Shown piece after piece: positions 63,212 to 64,000 of a DNA stretch of 64,000 bases (position 1 is its first letter; every line of letters starts with the position of its first letter). The DNA comes from Stutzerimonas stutzeri RCH2 (GTDB taxonomy: Bacteria; Pseudomonadota; Gammaproteobacteria; Pseudomonadales; Pseudomonadaceae). Below the pieces are notes generated by a model. That model saw only the letters and a program-made list of their open reading frames with translations. It was not told where the DNA came from and ran no database searches. Position numbers and translations under genes: made by a program. The DNA is taken from assembly GCF_000327065.1 (NCBI RefSeq), contig NC_019936.1:1612001-1676000 (forward strand), written 5' to 3'.

Positions 63212-63573
63212 TTCTCAAGGGCCTGACCTGGCTGGTACTGCTGCAACTGCTCGGAAATCTGATCAATCTGGTGCTGCTGCCGGCATTGCCGGGGCCGATC
63301 ATCGGCATGCTGTTGCTGTTCGGCTTGTTGCTGCTGCGCCGCAGCATTCCCGAGTCGCTGGAGAAAACCGCGGCGCTGCTGCTGCAGTATCTGCCGCTGC
63401 TGCTGATCGTGCCCGCAGCCGGAATCATGACCAGTGGCTCCGCACTATTGGATGATCTGCCGGCGATTGCCGCCGGGCTGGTGCTGTCGTTGCTGATCAC
63501 TGTGCCGTTCTGCGGCTGGCTGATGCAGCGGCTGATTCGCCGGCTCGACCTCAAGCGGGAGGATCAGGCATGA
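63208..63573 (+). CDS. LrgA/CidA family holin-like protein
   Basis: A 121-residue protein with four hydrophobic helices (LTWLVLLQLLGNLINLVLL, GPIIGMLLLFGLLLL, LLQYLPLLLIVPAAGIM, IAAGLVLSLLITVPF). LrgA/CidA proteins affect murein hydrolase export and, in plants and some bacteria, transport of glycolate or pyruvate. The stop overlaps the lrgB start by ATGA, as in canonical lrgAB. ATG 63208 has GGAG eight bases upstream. Confidence 0.92.
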   Translation: MILKGLTWLVLLQLLGNLINLVLLPALPGPIIGMLLLFGLLLLRRSIPESLEKTAALLLQYLPLLLIVPAAGIMTSGSALLDDLPAIAAGLVLSLLITVPFCGWLMQRLIRRLDLKREDQA

Positions 63574-64000
63574 CGGTTCTCGACTGGCAAACGGCCTGGG
63601 CGGCCGTCGTGGTGCACCCGCTGTTCTCCGTGGCGCTGACCCTGATCGCGTTCCAGCTGGCGCTGATGCTCTATCGGCGCAGCGGCTGGCTGGTGCTGCA
63701 GCCGGTGATGGTCGGCATGCTGCTGGTGGTCGGCACACTGACCCTGGTGGACCTCGACTATGCGCGCTACCGCGAGGGCGCTTCGCTGGTCGCCATGCTC
63801 CTCGGCCCGGCGACCGTGGCGCTGGCGGTACCGCTGCATCGTCACCTCAAGCGGATTCAGCAATTGTTCTGGCCGATTGTCATCACCCTGGCCGTCGGCG
63901 GCGTGCTCAGCGTGGTGCTGACGTTGGCGATCGCCTGGGCGCTGGGCGCACAGATGCCGGTGCTGATGAGCCTGGCGCCGAAGTCGGCGACCATGCCGAT
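63570..64000 (+). CDS. LrgB/CidB family protein, 3'-truncated by the window edge
   Basis: The first 143 residues of an about 235-residue inner-membrane protein. Helices include VHPLFSVALTLIAFQLALML and VMVGMLLVVGTLTL, and the conserved MLLGPATVALAVPLHRHL is intact, as is the loop LAPKSATMP. It is translationally coupled to lrgA. Confidence 0.93.
   Translation, partial: MTVLDWQTAWAAVVVHPLFSVALTLIAFQLALMLYRRSGWLVLQPVMVGMLLVVGTLTLVDLDYARYREGASLVAMLLGPATVALAVPLHRHLKRIQQLFWPIVITLAVGGVLSVVLTLAIAWALGAQMPVLMSLAPKSATMP

Overview
The window is an ordinary-looking stretch of a gamma-proteobacterial chromosome with GC-rich, strongly codon-biased genes. Gene content and order point to the Pseudomonas group, probably the P. 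stutzeri / Stutzerimonas branch. The evidence is the blocks bcp-gcvR-dapA-bamC-purC, the 787-residue DNA polymerase II, an MxtR/CrbS-type hybrid kinase beside a GNAT gene, ppc-adk-tsaB, and a divergent mexL / mexJ-mexK locus. These match the order I recall from P. aeruginosa. The species cannot be fixed by reading alone. I see no insertion sequence, prophage, integron, CRISPR array or toxin/defence island.

Layout. 1-5 kb: tail of a PerM exporter, bcp, a GcvR-like ACT regulator, dapA, bamC and an unusual long-form purC, then tRNA-Ser(CGA). 5.4-12.2 kb: polB, a small unknown gene, the ydbH-ynbE-ydbL envelope operon on the minus strand, a 440-bp structured intergenic region and a Sel1-repeat gene. 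12.3-18.6 kb: rmuC, an MgtC/DUF4010 membrane protein and the large SSS-PAS-kinase-receiver protein. 18.7-23 kb: a GNAT enzyme, the overlapping azlC-azlD-MFS trio and rdgC. 23.2-26.1 kb: tRNA-Val(TAC), tRNA-Asp(GTC), an FKBP-type lipoprotein, bfr, bfd with a probable Fur box, and yaeQ. 26.1-30.5 kb: the 5-oxoprolinase operon pxpA-pxpB-pxpC with an NRAMP-like transporter, and a divergent winged-helix regulator across a perfect palindrome. 30.6-36.5 kb: recJ, a molybdopterin oxidoreductase, an old yellow enzyme and a TerB/DUF533 protein. 36.6-42.6 kb: prfB with its programmed +1 frameshift, lysS, then four poorly understood genes (QEGLA metallopeptidase, Bax-inhibitor-like membrane protein, AIM24-like protein, small membrane protein) ending at a strong terminator. 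42.6-51.9 kb: an OmpA-like lipoprotein with a DUF4398 partner, a small conserved gene, ppc, adk, tsaB, a DUF72 gene probably starting at CTG, an extensin-like peptidase and rsmJ. 52-56.9 kb: mexL / mexJ-mexK. 57-64 kb: a TetR regulator divergent from a metallo-beta-lactamase-fold protein with a broken metal site, a PAS-GAF-GGDEF protein, a MocR regulator, ccoG, and the start of an lrgA-lrgB pair.

Functionally this is mostly core metabolism (lysine, purine, anaplerosis, adenylate balance), translation (prfB, lysS, tsaB, rsmJ, three tRNAs), DNA repair (polB, rmuC, rdgC, recJ), envelope upkeep (bamC, YdbH system, OmpA-like lipoprotein), iron storage (bfr/bfd) and efflux. No clearly new multi-gene system stands out. 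The least explained items are the 39.3-42.5 kb four-gene cluster, the degenerate metallo-beta-lactamase-fold protein, the long-form purC sitting at the usual purC locus, and two strongly structured intergenic regions (11.6 and 18.7 kb).
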